A program made the translations under genes and the position numbers. 64,000 nucleotides of DNA. It comes from a bacterium. Lineage in GTDB: Bacteria > UBP14 > UBA6098 > 4484-93. Of this stretch, positions 39,935-48,763 are shown one piece after another. The stretch's first letter is position 1; every line of letters begins with the position of its first letter. The notes beneath the pieces were generated by a model. It was not told where the DNA came from. It did no database searches and saw only the letters and a program-made list of their open reading frames with translations. The stretch spans positions 38,189-102,188 of the forward strand of contig JAGGUN010000052.1 of NCBI GenBank assembly GCA_021158465.1. The letters run 5' to 3'.

Positions 39935-40138
39935 ATGAAAAAAGAGAATGACGCTATAACCGTTATTATGGATGGGAAAAAGGTCAAGATAACCTACAAG
40001 CAGCTTGTCCTAACAAACAACTTAACGCTACAGGCACTCATAACGCTCCTGGTGAAAAAGGGGATTGTATCCCCTGAGGAACTCTTAACAGAACTACAAT
40101 CAAAGGAGAAGGAAAGATTAAAAGAACCAGAAGATTGA
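39935..40138 (+). CDS. Small hypothetical protein (67 aa)
   Basis: I do not recognise this protein. It opens with a short beta-rich segment (ITVIMDGKKVKITYK), then a helical part NNLTLQALITLLVKKGIVSP and a charged tail. The final portion looks like a helix-turn that begins many SP/EE helices. It follows the exported TPR protein by 9 bp, ahead of two further small unknown genes and the MutL-like gene, with a GAAGAG-type Shine-Dalgarno. Confidence 0.6.
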   Translation: MKKENDAITVIMDGKKVKITYKQLVLTNNLTLQALITLLVKKGIVSPEELLTELQSKEKERLKEPED

Positions 40139-40142
40139 GAGG

Positions 40143-40553
40143 ATGGAAAAGGAATCTATCGAGTGGGTATTCTTCCCGATAAAGGAAAGACCTGAAAAGG
40201 GTGTAATAGGGGTTCTTATCCTTCTGTTTGTCTTCTTCTTCTCCACCTGGTATATGGAAAACATCGCTTTTGGGGGAATATTTAGCCTTGTTGCATTCCT
40301 CTCACTTTTGAACCTATTCTTCCCAACAAGGTTCACCTTAACAAAGGACGGGGTGAAGAAAAGGCTTATCGGGATAGTGCAGTTCAAAGAATGGAAGCAT
40401 TTCAAATCATTCTACCCAGACAAGAACGGTGTACTCTTGAGCCCATTCAAATCGACCTCCTGGCTCGAGAATTTCCGAGGGATGTACCTTAACTTCTCCG
40501 GAAATAGAGAAGAAGTGATTGAGTTCGTCAAAGCACATATAAAGGAAGATTGA
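40143..40553 (+). CDS. Hypothetical membrane protein (136 aa)
   Basis: Two hydrophobic helices (about 22-36 and 41-60) are followed by a soluble C-terminal region with FKSFYPDKNGVLLSPF and SWLENFRGMYL. The layout resembles short bacterial PH-like membrane proteins but I cannot assign a family. The start is 4 bp after the previous gene's stop and the end is 1 bp before the next, so the three form one transcript. Confidence 0.6.
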   Translation: MEKESIEWVFFPIKERPEKGVIGVLILLFVFFFSTWYMENIAFGGIFSLVAFLSLLNLFFPTRFTLTKDGVKKRLIGIVQFKEWKHFKSFYPDKNGVLLSPFKSTSWLENFRGMYLNFSGNREEVIEFVKAHIKED

Positions 40554-40554
40554 T

Positions 40555-40938
40555 ATGTTCCCATACTACCACCGTTTCAACGAAGAGGATTGGAAGCGTG
40601 AGATGACCGATGAGCTTGTTCCCGAGGAGCTTGGCGTCCTAAGGAAGATAGCAAAGAAGGTTGTCGAGTGGAAGATGACCGTGCCTGCGATACTTATGCT
40701 TGAGATGTCAAGACCAGTCAACTTCGTGTCGAGTCAACTCCTACTCTTCCTTGAACCATATGTCCAGCTGTTCCTAACGGGTAAGGATTTCGCCCTCTTC
40801 CGAAGCGCACTCTCAAAAAGAGAATCGATAGAAAAATTGCTTGAATTTATCGAAGAAGAGGATAATATAAAGAAGGTCGAAGAGGAGAAAAGAAAGAAAC
40901 GGGGGAAAAGATGCCAGTCAGAAAACCAGAAGATATAA
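40555..40938 (+). CDS. Hypothetical protein (127 aa) upstream of MutL-like gene
   Basis: I do not recognise a named family. The protein is largely helical; a central block VPAILMLEMSRPVNFVSSQL leads into LLLFLEPYVQLFL and a helix with SALSKRESIEKLLEF. Its C-terminal tail is strongly charged and overlaps the start of the MutL-like gene by 28 bp, suggesting translational coupling and a shared function. Confidence 0.6.
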   Translation: MFPYYHRFNEEDWKREMTDELVPEELGVLRKIAKKVVEWKMTVPAILMLEMSRPVNFVSSQLLLFLEPYVQLFLTGKDFALFRSALSKRESIEKLLEFIEEEDNIKKVEEEKRKKRGKRCQSENQKI

Positions 40939-42737
40939 GGGTTATTGTGGCAACAGATTGCGGAAGCACAACTACCAAGGCAATCCTCATAGAAGAACAC
41001 GAGGGTGAGTACAGGCTCATCGTTCGAGGGGAAGCACCAACAACAGTCGAGGCACCGTTCGAGGATGTAACAATGGGTGTTCTGAACGCCATCTCTGAGG
41101 TAACCGATCTGACAGGACGGAAGCTCATAGACGAAAGCGGGCAGATTATCCGCCCAGCAAGAAACGAGAAAGAAGGAACAGACATCTATGTTTCCACCTC
41201 GTCAGCAGGCGGCGGGCTCCAGATGATGGTGGCAGGTGTTGTCAGAACAATGACAGCAGAATCCGCCGAAAGGGCAGCCCTCGGCGCCGGCGCCATCGTC
41301 ATGGATGTTATAGCATCAAACGATAAGAGGCTACCACACGAGCAGATAGAACGGATAAGACGACTCCGCCCCGATATGATCCTACTATCCGGCGGGGTAG
41401 ACGGCGGAACAACAACCCACGTAGCCGAACTCGCAGAGATCATCGCAGCCGCCGACCCAAAACCACGACTCGGGCATAGCTATAAACTCCCTGTGATATA
41501 CGCAGGAAATAAGGACGCAAGGGAGATCGTTAAAAATACCCTAAGGGATAAGGTCGAGTTGTCCATCGAGGAAAATATAAGACCTGTGCTCGAAAAGGAA
41601 AACCTTGGACCCGCGAGAGAGAAGATACACGAGCTCTTTATGGAGCATGTTATGGCACAGGCGCCAGGCTATCCCAAACTTATGAGCTGGACAGATGCAC
41701 CGATTATGCCAACACCAGGAGCGGTAGGGAAGATAATGAAAACGATCGCTGACCTCGAACATATCGAGATAGTCGGCGTCGATATCGGCGGTGCAACAAC
41801 CGACATATTCAGCGTCTTCCAAGGGGTATTCAATCGAACCGTGTCTGCAAACCTTGGAATGAGCTACTCTATATCCAATGTCTTCAAGGCAGCTGGACTC
41901 GCCAATGTCCAGAGATGGATACCGTTCCATCTGGATGAGCGTGAGGTGCGAAACCGCATCAAGAACAAGATGATACGCCCCACAACCATCCCCCAAACCT
42001 TAAATGACCTTGTCTTCGAGCAGGCAGTGGCAAGAGAGGCTCTTAGACTTGCATTTATCCAGCATAAGTCGTTCGCAACAAGGCTCAAAGGTGTGCAGAC
42101 AGCACGAACAATATCCGAGGCGTTTGAGCAGGAACAGGCAGAAACCATCGTCAATATGATGACGCTCGATATGCTCATAGGCTCAGGTGGAGTACTCTCA
42201 CACGCACCAAGAAGAGCTCAAGCCGCTCTCATGCTCATCGACAGCTTCCAGCCCGAGGGGATAACACGACTCGCAGTCGACTCCATATTTATGATGCCAC
42301 AGCTCGGTGTGCTCTCCGTTGTCCACCCGAAAGCAGCAACGGAGGTATTCGAAAAGGATTGCTTGATACACCTTGGCACCTGCATCGCCCCAGCAGGACA
42401 AACAAACAGAGAGAAACCTATCCTTACCTACCGGTTCGAACTCCCCGACGGAAGGGTAGAGGAAGGAGAACTGCTCTATGGTGAGATGAAGAAGTTCACA
42501 CTTGCTGTCGGCGAGAAGGCAAAAGCAAAACTAAAACCAGCAAGAGGGTTCGACCTCGGGCAAGGAAAAGGAGAAGAAGTCAACTGCGAGGTATCAGGTG
42601 GCGTGGTCGGTCTAATCCTTGACGGTAGAGGAAGACCGCTCCTCCTACCCGAAGACAAGGATGAAAGAGTACAAAAACTCGTCGAATGGTACCGGGCAAT
42701 TGATATATACCCCGAAAAAGTCTATAGGATGAAATAA
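40911..42737 (+). CDS. MutL/GlmL-family ASKHA ATPase
   Basis: The 608-residue protein fits the family named after glutamate mutase component MutL: a phosphate-1 loop ATDCGSTTTKA (from about 14), the AGGGLQMMVAGVVRTMTAES block, and a phosphate-2 loop VGVDIGGATTDIFSV. Members are thought to reactivate adenosylcobalamin-dependent mutases by swapping damaged cofactor, by analogy with other ASKHA reactivases. No mutase is in the window. A GGGGGAAAAG Shine-Dalgarno precedes the ATG, inside the previous gene. Confidence 0.88.
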   Translation: MPVRKPEDIRVIVATDCGSTTTKAILIEEHEGEYRLIVRGEAPTTVEAPFEDVTMGVLNAISEVTDLTGRKLIDESGQIIRPARNEKEGTDIYVSTSSAGGGLQMMVAGVVRTMTAESAERAALGAGAIVMDVIASNDKRLPHEQIERIRRLRPDMILLSGGVDGGTTTHVAELAEIIAAADPKPRLGHSYKLPVIYAGNKDAREIVKNTLRDKVELSIEENIRPVLEKENLGPAREKIHELFMEHVMAQAPGYPKLMSWTDAPIMPTPGAVGKIMKTIADLEHIEIVGVDIGGATTDIFSVFQGVFNRTVSANLGMSYSISNVFKAAGLANVQRWIPFHLDEREVRNRIKNKMIRPTTIPQTLNDLVFEQAVAREALRLAFIQHKSFATRLKGVQTARTISEAFEQEQAETIVNMMTLDMLIGSGGVLSHAPRRAQAALMLIDSFQPEGITRLAVDSIFMMPQLGVLSVVHPKAATEVFEKDCLIHLGTCIAPAGQTNREKPILTYRFELPDGRVEEGELLYGEMKKFTLAVGEKAKAKLKPARGFDLGQGKGEEVNCEVSGGVVGLILDGRGRPLLLPEDKDERVQKLVEWYRAIDIYPEKVYRMK

Positions 42738-42738
42738 A

Positions 42739-44220
42739 ATGTCATACCTCGTCCTCGCAAGAAAATGGAGACCACAAAGGTTCGAGGAAGTCGTTGGACA
42801 GAAGCACATAACACAAACGCTCACAAACGCCATCCTCAAGAACCGGGTTGCCCATGCATACCTGTTTGCAGGTCCAAGAGGTGTCGGAAAGACAACAACA
42901 GCCAGGATCCTCGCTAAAGCATTAAACTGTGAAGAGGGACCAACCCCTACACCATGCAACAGATGCATCCCCTGCCGCGAGATTACGGAATCGAGAAGCC
43001 CTGATGTTATAGAAATCGATGGAGCAAGCAATCGAGGAATAGACGATGTTAAAGCGCTCCGCGAGAGGGTCCAATATGCACCACAGGGACGCTTTCGAAT
43101 CTTCATCATCGATGAGGTGCATATGCTCACCAGAGAAGCGTTCAACGCACTCCTAAAAACACTCGAGGAACCACCAGATAATGTTGTCTTCATCTTCGCA
43201 ACAACAGAACCACACAAACTCCCTCCAACTATCCTATCAAGATGCCAGAGGTTCGATTTCAAAAGGCTACCTATGAAGCTTGTAAAGGAAAAGATCACGA
43301 ATATCGCCGAAAATGAAGGGAAACCGCTGTCCGAGAAGGCAGCTATCACTATTGCCAAGCACGCCAACGGAGGAATGAGAGATGCCCTCTCCGCCCTCGA
43401 CCAGATACTCGCATATTCAAAAGAAAAGACCATCACAGAGGAAGATGTATTCAATGTTATAGGTATCCTACCACAGGAAATATATCTCAAACTCATCGAA
43501 CATATATTCCTCAAACGGACAAAAGAGGCAATATCCCTTCTCAAAGAGACCATCCTCCGCGGCGCCGACCCAAAAGAGATAGCCAGAGGCTTATTAGACG
43601 AGATGAGAAATATCCTCCTCGCCAAGCTCAATGTCGATATCTCCGAAGAGATTGCAGAGGAACTTATTCCAAAGGTAAAAGAGCTCGCAGGAAAGAAAAA
43701 CTTAGAAGACCTCTACCGTGCCTTCAACATACTGCTCTCATCAAACCAGAAGATGAAATACTCCCCTAACCCCATGTATGTTCTCGAGGAGGAGATGGTA
43801 AAGCTCTCAAGACTGGAATCGGTCGTACTAATAGAGGATCTCATAAAGGGAGTCAAGGCACCCGAATGGGTCGAACCCCCCGCACCGAAAGATGAAGAGA
43901 TATCGGAGGTGGATAGGTTTCTTAGACTCCTGAAGGAAAAAGACAGCCAGGCATGGGGAATCATTAGGCAAGCAAGGATCTTAGCGAAAAAGGAACAGAT
44001 AAGTATCGAATTCTCGGAGAGGGACAAAGCCAACCTTAACTACATCCAGAAAACCCCCGAACACCAACAGGCAATCAACTATGCAAAGAACCAGATATTC
44101 GGTGAAAAAATTCCTCTGAAGTATACCATAAAACAGGAGAAGGAAAACAGAGTGGAGACCATCCCAGAATCCGTCCAGAAGATAGCACTAATGTTCAAAG
44201 CAAAGAGGTTCAACGGATGA
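42739..44220 (+). CDS. dnaX: DNA polymerase III subunit gamma/tau
   Basis: DnaX is the clamp-loader ATPase. The 493-residue protein has Walker A GPRGVGKT (45-52), zinc ligands C64, C73, C76 and C79, the IIDEVHMLT box, and SRCQRF. Length is short compared with E. coli tau (643), leaving a C-terminal domain of about 130 residues. I looked for an A6G-type slippery sequence for gamma production and saw none. It is followed by ybaB and recR, the usual order, with 4-bp overlaps. Confidence 0.95.
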   Translation: MSYLVLARKWRPQRFEEVVGQKHITQTLTNAILKNRVAHAYLFAGPRGVGKTTTARILAKALNCEEGPTPTPCNRCIPCREITESRSPDVIEIDGASNRGIDDVKALRERVQYAPQGRFRIFIIDEVHMLTREAFNALLKTLEEPPDNVVFIFATTEPHKLPPTILSRCQRFDFKRLPMKLVKEKITNIAENEGKPLSEKAAITIAKHANGGMRDALSALDQILAYSKEKTITEEDVFNVIGILPQEIYLKLIEHIFLKRTKEAISLLKETILRGADPKEIARGLLDEMRNILLAKLNVDISEEIAEELIPKVKELAGKKNLEDLYRAFNILLSSNQKMKYSPNPMYVLEEEMVKLSRLESVVLIEDLIKGVKAPEWVEPPAPKDEEISEVDRFLRLLKEKDSQAWGIIRQARILAKKEQISIEFSERDKANLNYIQKTPEHQQAINYAKNQIFGEKIPLKYTIKQEKENRVETIPESVQKIALMFKAKRFNG

Positions 44221-44534
44221 AGATTACCGAACTTATGAAGGCTCTCTCTGGAATGAAACAAAAACTTGAGGAACTCCAGGAAAAGCTGGCGGATATTACT
44301 GTCAAAGGGACATCCGGCGGAGGTGTTGTGAAGGTGACCGCCAACTGCAAACAGGAGCTACTCGATATAAAGCTCGATCCGTCACTCTTCGACCCACCAG
44401 ACAGGGAACTCATAGAAGACCTTGTGATCGCAGCAGTGAACGATGCAATAAAAAAGAGTACAGAAAAAGCTGCAGAACAGTTCTCGAGTGTACTCGGCGG
44501 GATCGACCCATCAATCCTGAAAGGGCTACTATGA
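44217..44534 (+). CDS. ybaB: YbaB/EbfC nucleoid-associated protein
   Basis: The 105-residue protein binds DNA as a dimer in known family members. The sequence fits the family with MKQKLEELQEKLADITVKG, GGGVVKVTANCKQELLDIKLD and a helical C-terminus. It sits between dnaX and recR, the conserved recombination/replication cluster, with 4-bp overlaps at both sides. Confidence 0.95.
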   Translation: MKITELMKALSGMKQKLEELQEKLADITVKGTSGGGVVKVTANCKQELLDIKLDPSLFDPPDRELIEDLVIAAVNDAIKKSTEKAAEQFSSVLGGIDPSILKGLL

Positions 44535-45136
44535 GCGCTTATCCGAAGGTTGTCGAGGAGGCTATCGACCTCTTCCGAAGGTTCCCCGGCATCGGGACAA
44601 AAACGGCAAAAAGGCTCGTCCTTTTCCTCCTAAAACAGGACAAAACATTCGTCGAAACCTTCGCCAACAAGCTCACCGAGATGAAAGAAACAGTTCACCC
44701 CTGTCCCATCTGCTTCAACATAACGGATGAAAAGATCTGCCACATCTGTGCATCAGACACACGGGATAAGACCAAGATATGCGTTGTAGAGGAAACAGGG
44801 GACCTCATCGCTATCGAAAGCACAGGAAAATACAATGGGGTCTACCATGTCCTGGGTGGCGTTATATCACCGATGAGAGGAGTCGAGCCGGGAGACCTCC
44901 ATATCGACGAACTCCTCAACAGGATCACAAAAGCAGAACCAAGGATAGAGGAGATTATAATCGCCACCAATCCCAATGTTGAGGGGGATACAACCGCACT
45001 CTATCTCGAGAACAAGCTAAAACCACTGGGAATCCTCATAACAAGGATAGCACGGGGACTCCCACAGGGTGGGGACCTAAAGTATGCCGACTCGAAAACC
45101 CTGGCAAAAGCAATAGAAAACAGAAGACCAGAGTAA
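44531..45136 (+). CDS. recR: Recombination mediator RecR
   Basis: RecR acts with RecO and RecF to load RecA at gaps. The 201-residue protein has an N-terminal helix-hairpin-helix (RFPGIGTKTAKRL), the zinc site C58, C61, C70 and C73 (CPICFN...CHIC), and a Toprim domain (CVVEETGDLIAIE). Length is normal. Its stop is only 6 bp from the end of the convergent DUF362 gene, and no hairpin terminator is visible. Confidence 0.96.
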   Translation: MSAYPKVVEEAIDLFRRFPGIGTKTAKRLVLFLLKQDKTFVETFANKLTEMKETVHPCPICFNITDEKICHICASDTRDKTKICVVEETGDLIAIESTGKYNGVYHVLGGVISPMRGVEPGDLHIDELLNRITKAEPRIEEIIIATNPNVEGDTTALYLENKLKPLGILITRIARGLPQGGDLKYADSKTLAKAIENRRPE

Positions 45137-45142
45137 TACCCT

Positions 45143-46273
45143 TCAATTGGAGATAAGCCTGGCAAGCGGACTCATCCTAAGCTCGATCGCATCCTCCGGA
45201 CACATCTCATGACAGCATAGACAGAGAATGCACTTCTTGTAATCCCAGATCGGAACCTCCCTACCAGCTGATATCGCGTTCACAGGACAAGCAGAGGCAC
45301 ACACAAGGCAGTTCTTGCACCTACCAACAACAGGAGTAGGTCTAACCCGAACAAGCGGTGCAAGAAGCCTCGGCAAAAAAGGGGGAATAAAACCGTAAAA
45401 CGATGTCGATGGCTTTTTGAAGTTGTGGATGTAAGACCCGTCGAGGCTATCACCAACTATCTCAATCCTGTCGAGATCCGTTTCACCGAGCCCGAACCGC
45501 TTCGCCCACTTGTATGTGGGAACACGGGATTTCTTATAACCTGCTACAGTCAAGGCGACCGTATCAACCGCTACACCATCGGTCGATACAAAAAGCTTCC
45601 CATAACGGCGAAGTTCCCCTGAGGCAGGACCATTACCTTCCATTACTGTAACCGCATCCATCACAACGAGATGCGGCTTGACAACCGAATAAAGAGCAGC
45701 CAACATCCTGCCAAACTCATCAGGGAGGGGAAACCTCTTATGCCCCTCCGTCTTGCCAAGACCAGGTATAACACCATACATATTCTTGACCGCACCGGTG
45801 AAGGAGGCAAAAGAGTGGCTCTTAAACCTCGGAATATCCACTATGACATCGAAGTCGAAGACAGCGCTCGATATGGAGAATCGAAAACCAAAAGCCTCCT
45901 TCACTCTGATACCAGATGTCTCAAAGTTGACAAGCTCAACACCCTTGCTTCTTGCAACATCGAGCATACCGGTATTCTTCCAGACCCTCTCAACCCCCCT
46001 GTATGCTGCTCCCGAACTGTCACCTATAGCAGGAATAGCACCATATTCACGGACAATGTCAATGAGTGCTGACACAACAGCAGGATGCGTTGTTATCCCA
46101 CGCTCCGGGGGCTTCGCAGAAAGCAGATTCGGCTTCAGAAGAACACGCTTGCCCCGGGAAATTATATCACCTACACCACCTATAAGTTCAATGCCCCTCT
46201 TAACAGCACCATAAACATCCGCATAGCTCGGCGAACTAACTATGGCAACCCGCACTACCTTAGCAGTTCCCAT
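45143..46273 (-). CDS. DUF362 protein with C-terminal dicluster ferredoxin
   Basis: The 376-residue protein has the DUF362 domain (about 10-290, LLKPNLLSAKPPERGITTHPAV) and two C-terminal 4Fe-4S motifs: CKNCLVCASACP and CILCLCCHEMCP. It is probably a cytoplasmic iron-sulfur protein in electron transfer; members of the family are common in anaerobes and no reaction is established. It is the last gene of a minus-strand block and its start overlaps the end of the HTH gene by 19 bp. Confidence 0.85.
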   Translation of the reverse strand: MGTAKVVRVAIVSSPSYADVYGAVKRGIELIGGVGDIISRGKRVLLKPNLLSAKPPERGITTHPAVVSALIDIVREYGAIPAIGDSSGAAYRGVERVWKNTGMLDVARSKGVELVNFETSGIRVKEAFGFRFSISSAVFDFDVIVDIPRFKSHSFASFTGAVKNMYGVIPGLGKTEGHKRFPLPDEFGRMLAALYSVVKPHLVVMDAVTVMEGNGPASGELRRYGKLFVSTDGVAVDTVALTVAGYKKSRVPTYKWAKRFGLGETDLDRIEIVGDSLDGSYIHNFKKPSTSFYGFIPPFLPRLLAPLVRVRPTPVVGRCKNCLVCASACPVNAISAGREVPIWDYKKCILCLCCHEMCPEDAIELRMSPLARLISN

Positions 46274-46911
46274 GCCTCAAGATACCTTTTATACTTGCTG
46301 TTCCTCTGGTAGTTAGAGCGTAGTGTGAGAAGAGATAATCCCTTTATCTCCTCGTAAGGAATTATGTAAACTGGGAAATTATGCTTCGGGTCGTCGAGGA
46401 CAAACACACAGAAGTCACACTCCCGCCTCGGAACAGCAAAGCGATAATAGTAGGATGGTTGCCTGCCACGAGGAAAATGATAAACGGTGCAACTCGCAGA
46501 ACCAGCAATGTGAACCAGCTTACCGTTCACATAAACATCCACAAAGGAAGAACCACCCGACAAAAAACTAACCGAAAAGGAGCGAAGCCTTAACCTTTCC
46601 ACAACAAAGTTGACATAAGAAAGCCTCTTGTAGCTCCGTTTTTTACCCTCCAGAAGGCAGCGGATAAGCTCGGACTCGATATCAAAAACGCCAGAAGCAA
46701 GCTTCCTCATACGCCTCGCCCTCGCAACATCCGAATAGCTCCCACCAAAAAACGACCGATAAAGCATCTCCGCGTTCTGACGACTGAAACCAAAATGCCG
46801 ACCAATCGCCTCAAGCGTCTCCAGGTTATTTACCATCTCCTTGAACTTCTTAAAACCACCTTTCGACCTATACTTCTTGTCAAAACGGCTTATCTTCTGC
46901 TCTAAATCCAT
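46255..46911 (-). CDS. HTH protein with a C-terminal nuclease-like segment (unrecognised)
   Basis: I cannot name a family. The 218-residue protein has a helix-turn-helix at about 31-52 (ETLEAIGRHFGFSRQNAEML) and a C-terminal segment (about 120-218) with FVDVYVNGKLVHIAGSA, a CDFCVFVLDD strand and an IIP turn ending KYKRYLEAWELL. The D125-x-VNGK-x-V order resembles a PD-(D/E)xK endonuclease core, but the expected E-x-K reads H-I-A (134-136), so a nuclease would be inactive. Eight-gene context is metabolic, and it overlaps folD by 32 bp. Confidence is for a real gene. Confidence 0.7.
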   Translation of the reverse strand: MDLEQKISRFDKKYRSKGGFKKFKEMVNNLETLEAIGRHFGFSRQNAEMLYRSFFGGSYSDVARARRMRKLASGVFDIESELIRCLLEGKKRSYKRLSYVNFVVERLRLRSFSVSFLSGGSSFVDVYVNGKLVHIAGSASCTVYHFPRGRQPSYYYRFAVPRRECDFCVFVLDDPKHNFPVYIIPYEEIKGLSLLTLRSNYQRNSKYKRYLEAWELLR

Positions 46912-47761
46912 CCGAACCTCCTGAAAGCAAGCAGTAAGAATAATATGCGTTCAGAAATATCGCAGAACTTGTAACAACACCGACCCCTCCAGGGACAGGC
47001 GTAACAGCTGATGCCTTCCCCACAACAGACTCCGTGTCCACATCACCCGTCAACCTCCCATCAACATAATTTGTCCCTACATCAATAACAACACTGCCTT
47101 CCTTAATATGCTCGCCTGTGACAAGATGAGGCTTGCCCACGGCAGAAATAACAACATCGGCACGGGAAAGCAAAATATTAAGGTTACGGCTCTTCGAGTG
47201 AGCAAGCGTAACCGTGGCATCCCCAAGATCTCCACCCCGAATAGAAAGCATACTTGCAAGAGGCTTGCCAACCGTCAGACTCCTCCCAACAACAAGAACC
47301 TCGCGACCGGAAACAGGTATCCTGTAATAATCGAGTATCTTCAGAACAGCAAGCACCGTAGCAGGAACAAATCGAGGTGAACCCGAAAAAAGCCTGCCAA
47401 GGTTATCATAACTCACACAATCGACATCCTTCAACGGAGATATTACACCCCTGATATAAGAGAAATCAACCCCTCTGGGAACAGGCTCCTCAACAATTAT
47501 CGAGCTTACCTCTGGGTCTGCGTTGAGCTTCTCTATGCAGGAAATAAAGCCGTCGGTGTCGATATCTTCGGGAAGATGTATCTCACGGAAGGAGATACCA
47601 AGCGATGAGGCTTTCTTCGTCTTGCTCCGAAGATAGGACATCATCGATGGGTCATCTGTGGATACCACAGCAACAAGGGTTATCCCCTTCCCTGCGATAC
47701 GGGACCGAAGGAAGGAATCTATACCCTCAGCCACTGGGGAACCGCGAAGTATATCCGTCAT
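46880..47761 (-). CDS. folD: Divergent FolD (methylenetetrahydrofolate dehydrogenase/cyclohydrolase)
   Basis: The 293-residue protein has the FolD fold with Y43-x-x-x-K47 intact, a dinucleotide-binding VGRSLTVGKP block, KDVD114 with the catalytic Asp, and TPVPGGVG at the end. Other marks are altered: the usual Q of QLPLP is E91 in VEEPVP, and PCTPxG reads P133-A-T-V. The cyclohydrolase step may be weakened or the substrate changed. I start at the ATG at 47761, which has GTGGAG before it; the ATG at 47794 is in frame but lacks a Shine-Dalgarno. A promoter lies about 25 bp before 47761. Confidence 0.82.
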   Translation of the reverse strand: MTDILRGSPVAEGIDSFLRSRIAGKGITLVAVVSTDDPSMMSYLRSKTKKASSLGISFREIHLPEDIDTDGFISCIEKLNADPEVSSIIVEEPVPRGVDFSYIRGVISPLKDVDCVSYDNLGRLFSGSPRFVPATVLAVLKILDYYRIPVSGREVLVVGRSLTVGKPLASMLSIRGGDLGDATVTLAHSKSRNLNILLSRADVVISAVGKPHLVTGEHIKEGSVVIDVGTNYVDGRLTGDVDTESVVGKASAVTPVPGGVGVVTSSAIFLNAYYSYCLLSGGSDGFRAEDKPF

Positions 47762-47785
47762 AGCCACTCCACAAAACGAGTGGAC

Positions 47786-47813
47786 AATAAACATTATTAT
47801 CTCAATTTGTCAA
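47786..47813 (-). promoter_or_regulatory. Promoter of the folD-DUF362 unit
   Basis: Minus strand TTGACA (47813-47808), 16-bp spacer, TTTATT (47791-47786), 24 bp before the folD ATG. Confidence 0.6.
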
Positions 47814-47821
47814 GGATTTCT

Positions 47822-48763
47822 TTATTCGTGGTAGTCTTCATAGAAGAGCTGCGACATCTCCTCGAAAAATTCATCACCGGTGAGCCTGTGAAGCTGGAGA
47901 AGCTGGCTGATATGCATCAGGTGATACTTTGGTTCCTGGTTCCTGAACTTCAGGCAATAGTAGCTAATATCACCGGGAACTCTGAAATCGTTTAGATAAT
48001 GCTTTATAGTCGTCATAGATGCAAGGAAAAGTCTTCTTGCTGTGGGGTTCTGCGTGGCAAGATAATACTCGTATAGACCAAAGCTTGCAGTTATAAAGCC
48101 GTTCAGGACATGGCTCGGCTCATCCGCCGGGTATTCCTCTATCCAGAAATAGCCGAGGTTATCGACAGTGGTAATCCAGACAGGAGATTGCTCCTTAAAG
48201 GTCAGGAAACTCACAAAAGTTCTATCAGCAAGCTCGAGATAATGCTTGTTCCCTGTGAAATTGTATAGCCTGACAAATAAAAGCAGAGCCTCACCCTGGG
48301 TTATACCGGAATACCATGGTGGAGAGAGTAGATCCGAAAAGAAGTTTACCTCAAATGAGTAAGGGAAATATAACGCTCCGTTATGCTCGTCTGCTATCTC
48401 CTCCAGCTTTCTGGCGTGTGCCTCCGCACGCTGAAGGTAGTACTCATCCCCTGTCGAATAATAGAACGCAACGAATATAATCCCCATCTCATCGAGAACA
48501 AGAGGATGTAGAACAGTATCCCCACGATACACAAATAAATAGATGCTATCCTCACCCATCGGATAGTCAAGCTCATCCAGTATCGACTCGGAGTAGTGGG
48601 TTCGTGGGAGCTGGTCAAACGGGAGAACATTTATGTCAAAATAATCTATATTAAAACCGGGATCCACCTGTGGCTCGGTCGGCGACATGTCACAAGAAAA
48701 CCCTGCAAAACCAACAAGTGCAAGAAATAGGAGATAAACCCACCGCCACCTGAATTTATTCAT
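47822..48763 (-). CDS. Glucuronyl C5-epimerase-like lipoprotein, copy 2
   Basis: This protein of 313 residues has a lipoprotein signal (GFAGFSC with Asp at +2), then a domain similar to the C-terminal domain of D-glucuronyl C5-epimerases: SPPWYSGITQGEALLLFVRLYN, WIEEYPADEPSHVLNGFI, and a final YHLMHISQLLQLHRLTG. Such enzymes invert glucuronate at C5 in heparan-type polymers; I infer envelope polysaccharide modification. I start at the ATG at 48763, behind GGGAGGAT. It overlaps the upstream paralogue by 8 bp and shares a nearly identical 40-bp end with it. Confidence 0.75.
   Translation of the reverse strand: MNKFRWRWVYLLFLALVGFAGFSCDMSPTEPQVDPGFNIDYFDINVLPFDQLPRTHYSESILDELDYPMGEDSIYLFVYRGDTVLHPLVLDEMGIIFVAFYYSTGDEYYLQRAEAHARKLEEIADEHNGALYFPYSFEVNFFSDLLSPPWYSGITQGEALLLFVRLYNFTGNKHYLELADRTFVSFLTFKEQSPVWITTVDNLGYFWIEEYPADEPSHVLNGFITASFGLYEYYLATQNPTARRLFLASMTTIKHYLNDFRVPGDISYYCLKFRNQEPKYHLMHISQLLQLHRLTGDEFFEEMSQLFYEDYHE

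Noticed and set aside
42739-44220. Programmed frameshift in dnaX
   Set aside because: I saw no A6G-type slippery run followed by a stem.
47762-47794. Upstream ATG for folD
   Set aside because: No Shine-Dalgarno and it falls inside the promoter; the ATG at 47761 has GTGGAG in front.
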